A DNA stretch of 45,479 bases from Thermoplasmata archaeon (lineage in GTDB: Archaea; Thermoplasmatota; Thermoplasmata; Lutacidiplasmatales; UBA184). The position numbers and the translations under genes were made by a program. Of the stretch, positions 8,356 to 17,784 are shown in pieces (the first letter of the stretch is position 1; each line of letters begins with the position of its first letter). The stretch lies in the NCBI GenBank assembly GCA_021791335.1, contig JAJYWS010000010.1:1-45479 (forward strand), in the 5' to 3' direction. Below the pieces are notes generated by a model that was given only the letters and a program-made list of their open reading frames with translations, was not told the origin of the DNA and ran no database searches.

Positions 8356-9099
8356 GTGGAGTACCGCGACTGGGCCCCGATGTACGACCGCATCTGCCGG
8401 GAGTTCGGCTTCCCGTTCGAACGGGAGAGGGCGTCGGCGGACGAGCTGGAGGCCCGGGCGGGCGCACGGTTGACGGCCGAACCGTTGGACCCCCTACGGG
8501 GCCTCCTCGCCGGCCGGACCGTCGTGGTCTGCGGGCTCGCTCCCGGAGCCGGGGCGCCGCCCCTTTGGCGGCTTCCCGCCGACGCGTCGGCCCCGCTGCT
8601 GATCGCCGCCGACGGGGCGACCGAGCGATGCCTGGCCGCCTCCTTGATCCCGTCCATCGTGGTCACCGACCTGGACGGACCGGTGGCCTCGGAGGTCAAT
8701 GCCAACCGGCGGGGCAGCTGGGTCGTCCTCCACGCCCACGGGGACAACCGACCGGCCATCGAGGAGTGGGCCGACCAGTTTCCGGGTCGTTTGATCGGAT
8801 CCTGGGCCGGGCCGCCCCGGCCCCGGCTCCTCAACGTCGGGGGGTTTACCGACGGGGACCGGGCCGTCCTTCTGGCCGAACACGTCGGCGCGGCGCGGAT
8901 CCTCCTTTGGGGATTCGACTTCGCTCGGGTCGACGAGGCCGACCCCCCCCAGCGGACCCGCAAGCTCGCGAAGCTGGCGTGGGCCCGCCGGATCCTCGTC
9001 GATGCGGCCCGCCGGCGCCGGGCCCAGATCGAACTCTGGCTTCCCGATGGTCGCCGGGTCCCCTACGCGGAGGGGGCGGACGAGAGCACCACGAGGTAG
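8356..9099 (+). CDS. mptE: 6-hydroxymethyl-7,8-dihydropterin pyrophosphokinase, MptE type (DUF115)
   Basis: MEYRDWAPMYDRICREFGF N-terminus; LLIAADGATERCL, VVTDLDGP, LLWGFDFARV. GTG start preferred because the TATA box lies downstream of the upstream ATG. Confidence 0.85.
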   Translation: MEYRDWAPMYDRICREFGFPFERERASADELEARAGARLTAEPLDPLRGLLAGRTVVVCGLAPGAGAPPLWRLPADASAPLLIAADGATERCLAASLIPSIVVTDLDGPVASEVNANRRGSWVVLHAHGDNRPAIEEWADQFPGRLIGSWAGPPRPRLLNVGGFTDGDRAVLLAEHVGAARILLWGFDFARVDEADPPQRTRKLAKLAWARRILVDAARRRRAQIELWLPDGRRVPYAEGADESTTR

Positions 9100-10874
9100 A
9101 CCACCTCGAGCCCGTTGCGGTAGAGCGGAACGAACGGCAGCTGCGTGAACCAGTGCTGGGCCGCCGTGCTGAGCGGCTGGGCGATCGCCGACGGGTTCAG
9201 CGCCACTCCCGTGTACATGACCGAATCCACCGCGACGAGGTCGATCGGCCGAAGCGTATGGGGGGCATCCGACGCGCGGAGTTCACTCAGGGCCGCCGTC
9301 CAGTTGGCGCCGTTGAAGAGGGCCGGGGTCGAGTCCCACGTGGCCGGGTTCCCGTCGAATCCGAAGATCATCGAACTCAGCCGGTGGTCGGTGGCGACCA
9401 CCCAGGTGGGCGGGGCGCCGAGGCCGACCCACATCCACAGCGTCGCGTCCCCATGGGTCAAACCCTCCTGGAACCCGCCAAAGTCGGCTTGGGGCGGGTA
9501 GACGATCGCCGCATTGGCGGCGATCAGGACCACGAGGCCGACGCTCGCCGCCACCATCGCCCGGCGGCCGGCCCGATCCCCGGCCCGGGCCACGAGCCGC
9601 CCGGCGCCGATGGCGACCAGGAGGCCCACCGGGATCAGGAGGTATTCGACATGGCGCGAAGGCGGGATCGCATTGATGAAGCCCGAAATCTGCGGGGCCA
9701 GCCCCCCCGCCACGAGCGTGGCGAGCGCCGAGATCCCGAGGGCCCCGAGCCAGGTGAGGGTGAACGGTCCCAGCCGGGCAAGGGTCGGCGTCCGACGGCT
9801 CCCGGCGGCGAGCAGTCCGAGCCCGAGGAGAGGGGTGAACCAGAGGATGGTGGCGGGGTTCGTCATCTGGGTCGTTCCGGGGAGCGGGACCAGGAGCAGC
9901 AGGGAGACGGCCCCGAAGACCACGACCGCGATGATCACGAGATCCCGCACGAGGCTCCGGTCGGACGGCAGCCGGACCCACCGGTGGAGCGGGCGACGGC
10001 CCCGGCGGTACCGGAGGAGGGCCGCCGCCGCGAGGAGCGTCAGGAGGGCCAGGGATTCGAGCGCGGCAAAGCTGGTCCCGGGAAGGTTGCCGAGGCCCGG
10101 GACGATGACGAGATTGACGAACGACTTGGCCGCAAAGAACCAGTAGACGAAGGTGCCGGTCACCAAGGCGCCCAGGAAGGCGAACTCCCGGGTCGGGAAT
10201 CGGCGGCTCCACAGGCGGGGACGCCAGAGTTCGAGCAGGAGGAGTCCGAGGAGCGCGCTGATGACGAAGAAGTAGGTCGACAGGTGGTGGGTCACGATGA
10301 GCGCGGCCGAGGTGAGGCCGAGCGGAAGGTACCATCGAAGGTCGCGTCGCCCTTCGACAAACATCCACAGCGCGGCCACGCAGAGAAAATCCCCGAGCGC
10401 GAGGGGAGCCGGATGCGCCAGGGAGAACATGCGGGGCATGGCGACCGAAGCGAAGGCGGCGCCGAGAAGCGCGACCGTGTCGTGCGGATAGATCCGGCGG
10501 AACAGCAGGAAGAGCGGGAGCACGCTCAGGGTCACGACGACGGGCAACAGGACCGTCAGGGCCGTGAAGGTCGAAAGGCCGAGCGCCCCGGCCCCGGCGC
10601 CCGTGAGAAGGAAGATTCCGGGGAAGTCCGGATAGGCGGTGCCCCATCCGAGGTAGTGGATTCCCCGGGGGATGTGACCGGTGGTCACGAGGGTGGCCGT
10701 GAGCCGGTAGTACTCGCCGGTGTCGGATCCGAACAGGGCGAACTGCCCGAGCGGCTCGAGGGCCAGGAAGACCAGCAGGGCGATGAGCGCCCCGAGCCAG
10801 AGGAGGATCTCGGGACGCATCGGAGCCCTGCGGGGCAGGGACTGAGCGGCGATCGAACCGTCCGAGGGGGCCAC
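9063..10874 (-). CDS. multi-spanning membrane protein, GT-C-like glycosyltransferase candidate
   Basis: About 603 aa with many hydrophobic helices and an acidic loop motif FGSDTGEYYRL after TM1. Confidence 0.6.
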   Translation of the reverse strand: MAPSDGSIAAQSLPRRAPMRPEILLWLGALIALLVFLALEPLGQFALFGSDTGEYYRLTATLVTTGHIPRGIHYLGWGTAYPDFPGIFLLTGAGAGALGLSTFTALTVLLPVVVTLSVLPLFLLFRRIYPHDTVALLGAAFASVAMPRMFSLAHPAPLALGDFLCVAALWMFVEGRRDLRWYLPLGLTSAALIVTHHLSTYFFVISALLGLLLLELWRPRLWSRRFPTREFAFLGALVTGTFVYWFFAAKSFVNLVIVPGLGNLPGTSFAALESLALLTLLAAAALLRYRRGRRPLHRWVRLPSDRSLVRDLVIIAVVVFGAVSLLLLVPLPGTTQMTNPATILWFTPLLGLGLLAAGSRRTPTLARLGPFTLTWLGALGISALATLVAGGLAPQISGFINAIPPSRHVEYLLIPVGLLVAIGAGRLVARAGDRAGRRAMVAASVGLVVLIAANAAIVYPPQADFGGFQEGLTHGDATLWMWVGLGAPPTWVVATDHRLSSMIFGFDGNPATWDSTPALFNGANWTAALSELRASDAPHTLRPIDLVAVDSVMYTGVALNPSAIAQPLSTAAQHWFTQLPFVPLYRNGLEVVYLVVLSSAPSA

Positions 10875-10985
10875 GGCCCGGGTACGCGTGGGCCCCTATA
10901 GGGAGCCGGGGGGTCGCCGGCTCAGAGCCGCGACCATACTCATAAATAGGGGGCCTTGGTGGGCCCCGCGTCGGGGTGCCCCGGG

Positions 10986-11405
10986 ATGCCAAGCAGCTCT
11001 CGCTCCCATCGAGCGGCCGGATCGGCTCGGTCCCGGTCCCGTTCTGCGCCCGCCAAGCGGGTCGCCTCCCCGGCCAAGCGATCGACCGTGCGGGGCTCTC
11101 GGCCCCCCCGGCCGTTGAAGCCGGTGAAGAAGCCGGAGGCGTCGAAGCCGTCGGCGCGCCGCCCGCCTTCCGGTCCTTCGACTCCCGCGGCGGCCCGCCC
11201 CTCCGGTGGGGAAACGGCGCCCGGCCCGCTGCCGTTCGGGGCCGAGTCCCGGCGGCATGTCCTGTCCCTCGCGTTCCTCCGGGACGGCGACGATTTCTTT
11301 GCCCGGATCGAAACGGACGCGGGGCAGATCACCGAGTTGAAGCACCGGGCCCTCGACCAGCTGCTCTCCCTGGTCGCGGGTGAGCTCGAGGATCTACTCG
11401 AGTGA
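10986..11405 (+). CDS. hypothetical protein; basic Pro/Ser-rich N-terminus, short globular C-terminus
   Basis: ORF with TATA-like cataaata at ~10940; C-term HVLSLAFLRDGDDFFARIETDAGQITELKHRALDQLLSLVAGELEDLLE. Confidence 0.55.
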   Translation: MPSSSRSHRAAGSARSRSRSAPAKRVASPAKRSTVRGSRPPRPLKPVKKPEASKPSARRPPSGPSTPAAARPSGGETAPGPLPFGAESRRHVLSLAFLRDGDDFFARIETDAGQITELKHRALDQLLSLVAGELEDLLE

Positions 11406-11505
11406 TCCGGGCCCCCGGCCCAGCCTGACCCTACCTGGGGTTGCGGATTCAAAGTCGGCCCATCTTGGGCGGACCCCGATCCGGCCGGTAGCTGATCCGT
11501 ATGCT

Positions 11506-14500
11506 CTACCGGACCCGACGGGGGAGCCCGTGGCGGCGATGGACGAAGACGGCGAGCGCGAGGCCCGTCAGTGCGACTCCGCCTCCCCCGGCCGCCCAAA
11601 GATACCACGCCACACCCCCGCTCGCCACGAACGAGACCACCACGGTGGGGATATCGCCGCCCGAGACCACCAACTGGCCTGACGACGGCAACGCCGCCAA
11701 GCCCGCGGTGTCGCCGACCGTGTACCCGTAGCTCCCGTTCCCCAGCCACACCTCGATCGTCCCGTTTCGGCTCACCTCCCTCTGTCCGGCGATCGTGACC
11801 GTCCAGGGGGTCCCGTTCGCGAGACCGCTCTCCTCGAACTCCACCCGATACAGCGTGGGGGCGAAGATCACCTCCACGCTCCCGCTCCGCCCCGCTACCA
11901 CGATCGTCCCCCCCCTCCCGTGGTAGCTCAGATTCCCGGAGACGAGGGCATATCGATAGCTGCCGTTCGTCAAGTTGAGCGTCACTGCGTTGCCGACCCC
12001 GGGATACGATCGCCCCTCCAACTCGACCGCCCACGCCGTCCCCTTCGGTAGCCCGGTCTCCGTCACGACCCACCCATACTGTACCGACTGGAATCGTACG
12101 AAGATCGTCTCTGAGCTCCCGTTGACCTCCAGCCCTCCCCCGCTCGCCGCCCACCGACTATCGTCCGTCCCCACCCCATAGGCATAGGTCCCGTTCCCCA
12201 ACTCCAGGGAGATCGACCGGCCGGTCGTTCCGTTCCCCTCCATCGTGCCGTTGATCGTCACCCACCAATGCAGTCCTCCGGGAAGCCCCGACTCCACCCA
12301 CGTCACCTCGCTCAGATACGGTACGAAGACTACCGACACCTGGATCGAGGCGCCGGCGAGAACGAAAAATCCTCCCCCACTATGCCTCGCCCGATCGGTG
12401 GTCCCGACCGTATAGCCGTATGTTCCGTTCACCAGTTCGAAGCTCAAGGTCGATGTCGCGGTCTCCCAACTCCCGATGCTGCTGACATTGATCCACCAAG
12501 GGGTGTGCGCGGGAAGGCCGGTTTCCGTCACCGTCACCGTGAGTCCGTACGGCACCGCCTCCATCACCGTCCCTGCCGCGCTATTCGTCACCTCCACCGT
12601 GCCCGTGCTCGGAACCAGCGCGAGGCCCCACGGGCTCGCTCCGACTCCCAACGTCGGAAACTGGGCGAAGTTCCGGCCGGGGTCCAGCACCCCCAGCACG
12701 TTGATCTCCGGCTCCGTGATCAGAAGCAGCCCCGTGACCGGGTCGTCCAGCATCCCCGTCGGGGGATAGGCAAACGTCAGGTTCTGCTCCACCTTCATCC
12801 GACTGGCGTTGATCACCGACAGGATACCGCTGTCCACGGACGAGACCACCACCTCCCCCTGGTTCGGGACGACCGCTTCCAACATCGGTCCCCGTCCGAC
12901 TCCGATCACCCCCTCCAGCCGGTACGTGGTCGCGTTCAACACCGTCACGTTCGACTCGGTCAACTGACTCACGTAGATCTGCCGGGTCGCCTCGTCCACC
13001 ACGGCCGCATACGACGGACCCCCGCCGGGCAGCATCACCCGGGCCGACAACCGCAACCCCTCCGCCGCGATCACCGAAAGATACGGGGCCCTGTTATTCG
13101 TCACCAGCCATGTCGTGCCCCAGGGATCGTAGGTCACCCCGATCGGGGCACCCCCCGTAGCCACCGTGGCGATCACCCGATCGGTCGTGGCCGAGATGAT
13201 GGAGAGGTTCCCCGTGAACGAGTTGGCCACCGCGAGTTCGCCCGTGACGGGATCGACCGCGATCGCCACCGGGCCGCCTCCCACCGGGATGGTCCCAACG
13301 ATCGTCAAGGTCACGGGATCGATCACTGCCACCGCGTCCTGGTATTCCTCACAGACATAGACGGAGCCGCTCACCGGATCGAAGACCGCTCCCAGCGGTG
13401 TCGTTCCGATCGAGATCGAGGCCTGGGTCGCCGATGTCGTGCTGTTGAGGACCTCCAGGGTGTCTTGGACCGGATTGGTCAGCAGCAGCTGACCGGGGGG
13501 TCCGGAGAGGAGTGCCCCCACCCCGCCGGGAATGGTTTGCCAGGTGTGGGTCGAGCGGAGGCTCGACGCGTTCGAAGCGTTGAGATTCCACTCGAAAAGG
13601 TACCCCGCGCCATTGTTGAGGCTCTCATTTCCGGTGGCCGCAAAGAGGGTCTGGTTAATCCCCGGATCAAACTGAATCGATGGAATCAACCCCATGAACA
13701 GGGCCGAGGCCGAGTTCGGCTGGTTCCAATTGCCCGTACTGGTCGTGGCCACGGTCCAGATGTGGGAGAGGTTGGCGAGTGAGACAGCCACCAATTGGTT
13801 CAGGTCATGGTCGAAGATGGACAAGCAAGGTTGGGGCGACACCGGCGCAACGTAAAGGAGGCTGCGCACGGGATCGAGCCCCAAGGCACCCGAGGGAAAG
13901 ATCGGGGGCGGAAGCGAGGCGCTGATAACATATCCCTTCGCAGGGTTGCCGCAGGTCAGATTGCCCGCCGGGGTGTCCAGATAGGGCGGGGGGGGCATCG
14001 ACAGGGTCGCCGTGAAACTCTCGTTGGAGGGGGAAAATACGCCAACCAGGGATGTCCCTGAAATGCTCGACCCACCTTCACCGGGCGTCTCCAGGACATA
14101 CAGTAGCCCAGTGTAGTTCGAAGTTCCCGGAGGTACCCAGAGTTCGGAGGTCGCCGGGTAGACCGTAGGCACGGATACGACAGGGAGCAGGGTCGTGGCA
14201 TTGTACACCGTAAGGGCGCCGGCGGAGTAGTTCTCTCCTTCGACCAGGTTCCCGCTTCCCACGACGAGTTCGTCGAAGCTCGGGATATACGCAAGACTGG
14301 CCGGAGGCGAGGCCGTGGCAATCTCCGTTTGGATCTGGTTGCTCGAGGTGTTCACGACGATCAGCAACGGGTCCACTTGACTCGCAATCACAATCGTCTG
14401 GTCGGCCGGGTCATAGACGATCGCCACGGGGGCCCCCGGCAGATGTATCGAGGTGATGGTACGACCCAGGGTCAGGTTGATTACGCTCAGCCCACCCCGC

Positions 14501-14904
14501 GTGAACGCGCCTAAGCTAGGGAGTTGGAGCACGTAGGCGCTATTGGTGGCCGGATCGTAGGCAACCTCTTGGGGATCGGCGGGGTCCATGGCCACGGGCT
14601 GCCGTCCGGGGTAGACTGTGTTGTTGTCCAGTGCCAGAGTCTTTGCGACCGAATAGAGTCCCTCGTAGTTCGGGGCCGTACCCACACCCGGGCTTGCGGC
14701 CCCTCCGTTGCTACCCAACCGCGGTGCGTACCCACTCAATCGGAAGGCGGTGGGGCTGGCCCTTAGGTCGATAGGGGCGACTGAGGACCCCATGACTAGC
14801 CCCACCAGCAACACAGCGACGAGCACGGCCGACCTGAAGTTCCACGTCTGCGGATCCCGAGCGGAGTTGTGCAGATCCTGCGCCGGTCCCATGGTATTGA
14901 TCAC
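11506..14904 (-). CDS. large secreted/anchored surface protein: YncE-type beta-propeller plus four ETGLP-type beta repeats and C-terminal TM anchor
   Basis: N-terminal signal segment; IPVGGGPVAIAVDPVTGELAVANSFTGNLSVI-type blades; ETGLPxGTxW repeats; C-term hydrophobic segment plus RRHGLPRRVR. ATG at 14892 is an alternative start. Confidence 0.85.
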   Translation of the reverse strand: MINTMGPAQDLHNSARDPQTWNFRSAVLVAVLLVGLVMGSSVAPIDLRASPTAFRLSGYAPRLGSNGGAASPGVGTAPNYEGLYSVAKTLALDNNTVYPGRQPVAMDPADPQEVAYDPATNSAYVLQLPSLGAFTRGGLSVINLTLGRTITSIHLPGAPVAIVYDPADQTIVIASQVDPLLIVVNTSSNQIQTEIATASPPASLAYIPSFDELVVGSGNLVEGENYSAGALTVYNATTLLPVVSVPTVYPATSELWVPPGTSNYTGLLYVLETPGEGGSSISGTSLVGVFSPSNESFTATLSMPPPPYLDTPAGNLTCGNPAKGYVISASLPPPIFPSGALGLDPVRSLLYVAPVSPQPCLSIFDHDLNQLVAVSLANLSHIWTVATTSTGNWNQPNSASALFMGLIPSIQFDPGINQTLFAATGNESLNNGAGYLFEWNLNASNASSLRSTHTWQTIPGGVGALLSGPPGQLLLTNPVQDTLEVLNSTTSATQASISIGTTPLGAVFDPVSGSVYVCEEYQDAVAVIDPVTLTIVGTIPVGGGPVAIAVDPVTGELAVANSFTGNLSIISATTDRVIATVATGGAPIGVTYDPWGTTWLVTNNRAPYLSVIAAEGLRLSARVMLPGGGPSYAAVVDEATRQIYVSQLTESNVTVLNATTYRLEGVIGVGRGPMLEAVVPNQGEVVVSSVDSGILSVINASRMKVEQNLTFAYPPTGMLDDPVTGLLLITEPEINVLGVLDPGRNFAQFPTLGVGASPWGLALVPSTGTVEVTNSAAGTVMEAVPYGLTVTVTETGLPAHTPWWINVSSIGSWETATSTLSFELVNGTYGYTVGTTDRARHSGGGFFVLAGASIQVSVVFVPYLSEVTWVESGLPGGLHWWVTINGTMEGNGTTGRSISLELGNGTYAYGVGTDDSRWAASGGGLEVNGSSETIFVRFQSVQYGWVVTETGLPKGTAWAVELEGRSYPGVGNAVTLNLTNGSYRYALVSGNLSYHGRGGTIVVAGRSGSVEVIFAPTLYRVEFEESGLANGTPWTVTIAGQREVSRNGTIEVWLGNGSYGYTVGDTAGLAALPSSGQLVVSGGDIPTVVVSFVASGGVAWYLWAAGGGGVALTGLALAVFVHRRHGLPRRVR
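11640..12555 (-). repeat. four tandem ~80-aa 'ETGLP...NGTYGYxVG' repeats inside the surface protein
   Basis: VTETGLPAHTPW / WVESGLPGGLHW / VTETGLPKGTAW / FEESGLANGTPW each followed by NGTY/NGSY-Y-VG. Confidence 0.85.
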
Positions 14905-14920
14905 GGTTTGTCAATCATCG

Positions 14921-16210
14921 TCATCCGAACCACCAGCAGCCAGATCCGGCGGTGAGGGGGGAACCCGTAGCCATCCCACTACACACGATCATCTCGGGTT
15001 GGCCCAGACGATTCCACCCTGTCGCGTACCCGGCGTAGGCTCGGGCCGTGGGAGCTTGGACTAGGTTGGGGTCGACCGACCATATGAAAGCCAGACCTCC
15101 CGGGGACGAGCCGGAAATCCGACCCATATACGTAGTGCCGGAAGGTGAAAGTCCTTGCGTTCCGCCGAAAAGGTAGTAGTACTGCGAAATACTTGTCAGG
15201 GCCGCGCCCTCGAAGGTCGGCGGGTTCGAACTACCTGCGCTCAATGGACTCCATACCGAAGCGGAGGAGCAGAGCGGCCCCGGACACATTCCGACATTGA
15301 CCTCGAGGAGATTGCCCTGGGCATTTGGGGCATTGCCTATCCGGTCTGCCCCTCCAAACTCGGTGTCATTAATGCTACTGCTGCCGGGACTCTGAAGTGG
15401 ACCCACTATGGTTCCCCCAATTTCGGGATTGGGCATTGAGCTGATTAGAGTCCAGACCAGGTGATAGGGCGTGCACCCTGCGGATGGTGTGAAGTTGCTG
15501 ACCTCCCAGCTCTGCGAACTGGCCGAGCCGTTCGCCGTCTCCCCTCCGGCCATCATCCCCAAGTTGATTGAGATTGCCTCCCCTACGCCCTGCGCCAGCG
15601 CTGAAGTGGGATGGGTCACCCCCGCACAGCTCTCCTTCACCCAGACCGATGCCGATGGAACGCTGTAGTTGTATTCGAACACCCAGAGGTCCGAGTCCAG
15701 TTGAGCGCAGATCAACTGCCCGTTCGCCCCGACTTTCGGTGCGGCTCCGCATCCGCCGTACAGGATCGAGACTCCCGAGTCCAGGTAGAAGAGGATCGCT
15801 CCCCAGCGGGGAGACGGAGCCCCGCATCCGCCGGAGGGGCAGACGGGAATGGCCCCTGACGTGTTGACCAGCCAGGTTGAATTGCTCAGGAGGTGAGTCG
15901 CCGGGTCATATCCACCAAAGAAGACGTACGGTCCGGGCGAGGTACCGTTGAAGCCCTGATAGGTCATGGAGGGGCTCACCACGGCCGGAAAGTTGGCGGG
16001 GATCGGTATCGGGGTCCACTGGGGACCGATTCCGCTACTGGCGATCCCACTCCCCCCCCTTTGAAGTTGCGGAGCGGGGGCCGCCGGCGCCCAGCCCAAG
16101 GTAAGGGACGCTAGGACGAGGGCGACAGCCAGGGTCACGAGGGTCGGCCAGGGAGGGCCCGAAGCAGGAATGAATTTGTTGGGTCTGTGGGCCGTACGGG
16201 AATAACGCAT
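14921..16210 (-). CDS. secreted surface protein with kelch-like repeats
   Basis: Signal-anchor (LVTLAVALVLASLTLGWAPAAPA); PYVFFGGYDPATHLLSNSTWLV, YYLFGGTQGL kelch-like blades; Ser/Thr/Asn rich. Confidence 0.75.
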   Translation of the reverse strand: MRYSRTAHRPNKFIPASGPPWPTLVTLAVALVLASLTLGWAPAAPAPQLQRGGSGIASSGIGPQWTPIPIPANFPAVVSPSMTYQGFNGTSPGPYVFFGGYDPATHLLSNSTWLVNTSGAIPVCPSGGCGAPSPRWGAILFYLDSGVSILYGGCGAAPKVGANGQLICAQLDSDLWVFEYNYSVPSASVWVKESCAGVTHPTSALAQGVGEAISINLGMMAGGETANGSASSQSWEVSNFTPSAGCTPYHLVWTLISSMPNPEIGGTIVGPLQSPGSSSINDTEFGGADRIGNAPNAQGNLLEVNVGMCPGPLCSSASVWSPLSAGSSNPPTFEGAALTSISQYYYLFGGTQGLSPSGTTYMGRISGSSPGGLAFIWSVDPNLVQAPTARAYAGYATGWNRLGQPEMIVCSGMATGSPLTAGSGCWWFG

Positions 16211-16465
16211 GCCACGCTGAGGGGCGTCACCGTCTTTAATTTTTCGGATTTCCTCCGTTCGCTCTCGCATCTCCGGCTGCCCTCGCTCCTCCTCAGCACC
16301 GGGAAGCGGACACGCGTCGTTGCACTGCAAGGGCATGGCCGCGCTCGGGTGGTCGTCCGTGTCCCACCGAACCGATCTCGACTGAGTTATCGGGTACCGG
16401 CGCCGGGCTGGCAGCCAAGAGACGCGAGGCACCTCTTGGACTTCGGTTCGGACAGCCGGTCGGCC

Positions 16466-17578
16466 TCACTCCATGAGGTTGCGGTCCATCCCGACCGAAC
16501 CGTCCGCGGCGACCGGTCGAGGGAGGGGCCGGTCGAGATCGACCAGCGGAACCTTCCGGGCGATTTCCCGGGCCATGGCGGAACAGCTGGAGGGCGGTAC
16601 CGGCCGCTGGGTGTAGCCCGGAAGCGCCAGGTCGTAGGTGACGACCTTCTTCTCGGCAATCGTCTCCCAGACGGCCCGGAACACCCGGTCCGCCGCTTCG
16701 GTCTTTCCGAGGTGGCGGAGCAGCAGTTCGACACACAGGATCTCGGCGACCGGATCGGCCCGGTCCTGGCCGGCATACTTGGGGGCCGACCCGTGCACCG
16801 GCTCGAAGACCGCGATCTGCTCCCCGTACAGGGCGCCCGGCGCGACGCCCAAGCCGCCGGCAAGCCCCGCGCAGAGGTCGGAGAGGACGTCGCCAAAGAG
16901 GTTGGTCGTGACCAATAGGTCGTACTCGCCCGGCTTCTTCGCGAGCTGCATGCACATGTTGTCGATCAGCCGCTCGTCCGAGGCCATCTGGGGGTACTGC
17001 GCCGCGAGGGCGCGGAAGGCGGTCTGGAAGAGGCCGCCGGTGGTCTTCATGATGTTGGCTTTGTGGACGGCCGTCACGCGGCGCCGGTGCTCCCGCCGGG
17101 CCCACTCGAAGGCGAACCGGATGATCCGGTCGGAGGCCTTCCGGGTGACGATGTTGACGGTCTCGGCCGCCGTATGATCCCGGTCCACCCAGTGCTCCAC
17201 GCCGGAGTAGAGCCCCTCGGTGGCCTCCCGGACCACGATGAGGTCGGTCTCGGGAAACCGGGTCCCCTCACCGGCGATCGCCCGGGCGGGTCGGACCGAC
17301 GCAAACAGGTCGAGTTCCTGGCGGATCGCGACGTTGACCGACCGGAAGCCGCTCCCGATCGGCGTCGTGATGGGGCCCTTGAGGGCCAGCCGGTTCTTTC
17401 GGATCGAGTCCAGAACCTCGGGGGGGAGGGGCGTCCCGCTCGATGCGATGGCCTTGGCCCCCGCCTCCACGACCTCCCACTCGAACGACACGCCGGTCGC
17501 CTCCGCCACCAACCGCGCGGCCGAGGTGACTTCGGGTCCGATGCCGTCGCCGGGAATCAGGGTGATGCGGGTCGCCAT
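16466..17578 (-). CDS. NAD-dependent isocitrate dehydrogenase (isocitrate/isopropylmalate dehydrogenase family)
   Basis: ITLIPGDGIGPEV; SVNVAIRQELDLFASVRP; TTNLFGDVLSDLCAGLAGGLGVAP. Confidence 0.9.
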   Translation of the reverse strand: MATRITLIPGDGIGPEVTSAARLVAEATGVSFEWEVVEAGAKAIASSGTPLPPEVLDSIRKNRLALKGPITTPIGSGFRSVNVAIRQELDLFASVRPARAIAGEGTRFPETDLIVVREATEGLYSGVEHWVDRDHTAAETVNIVTRKASDRIIRFAFEWARREHRRRVTAVHKANIMKTTGGLFQTAFRALAAQYPQMASDERLIDNMCMQLAKKPGEYDLLVTTNLFGDVLSDLCAGLAGGLGVAPGALYGEQIAVFEPVHGSAPKYAGQDRADPVAEILCVELLLRHLGKTEAADRVFRAVWETIAEKKVVTYDLALPGYTQRPVPPSSCSAMAREIARKVPLVDLDRPLPRPVAADGSVGMDRNLME

Positions 17579-17784
17579 GATGCCTACGGCTACGGCCCTT
17601 GAGCCAAAGCATTTGCGTCGGTGTCCGGCCCCGGTCGCCGGGCCGGATGGGTCCCGCGATCGTACGGCTCGCCGGGGCCGGCAACCCGGGCAACGAAGGC
17701 TCGCCCGTCTCGGGACCGGATGCCCCGAAACTGTATTCTAAGTTGACTAAGCTTTCTTATACTTGTAAGCCTTTAGGGTGTCTG

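Noticed and set aside
8565-10901. 778-aa plus-strand ORF
   Set aside because: Antisense to the membrane protein and out of frame with mptE; charged low-complexity sequence.
12268-13782. 504-aa plus-strand ORF opposite the surface propeller
   Set aside because: His/Arg-rich shadow of the well-supported repeat protein.
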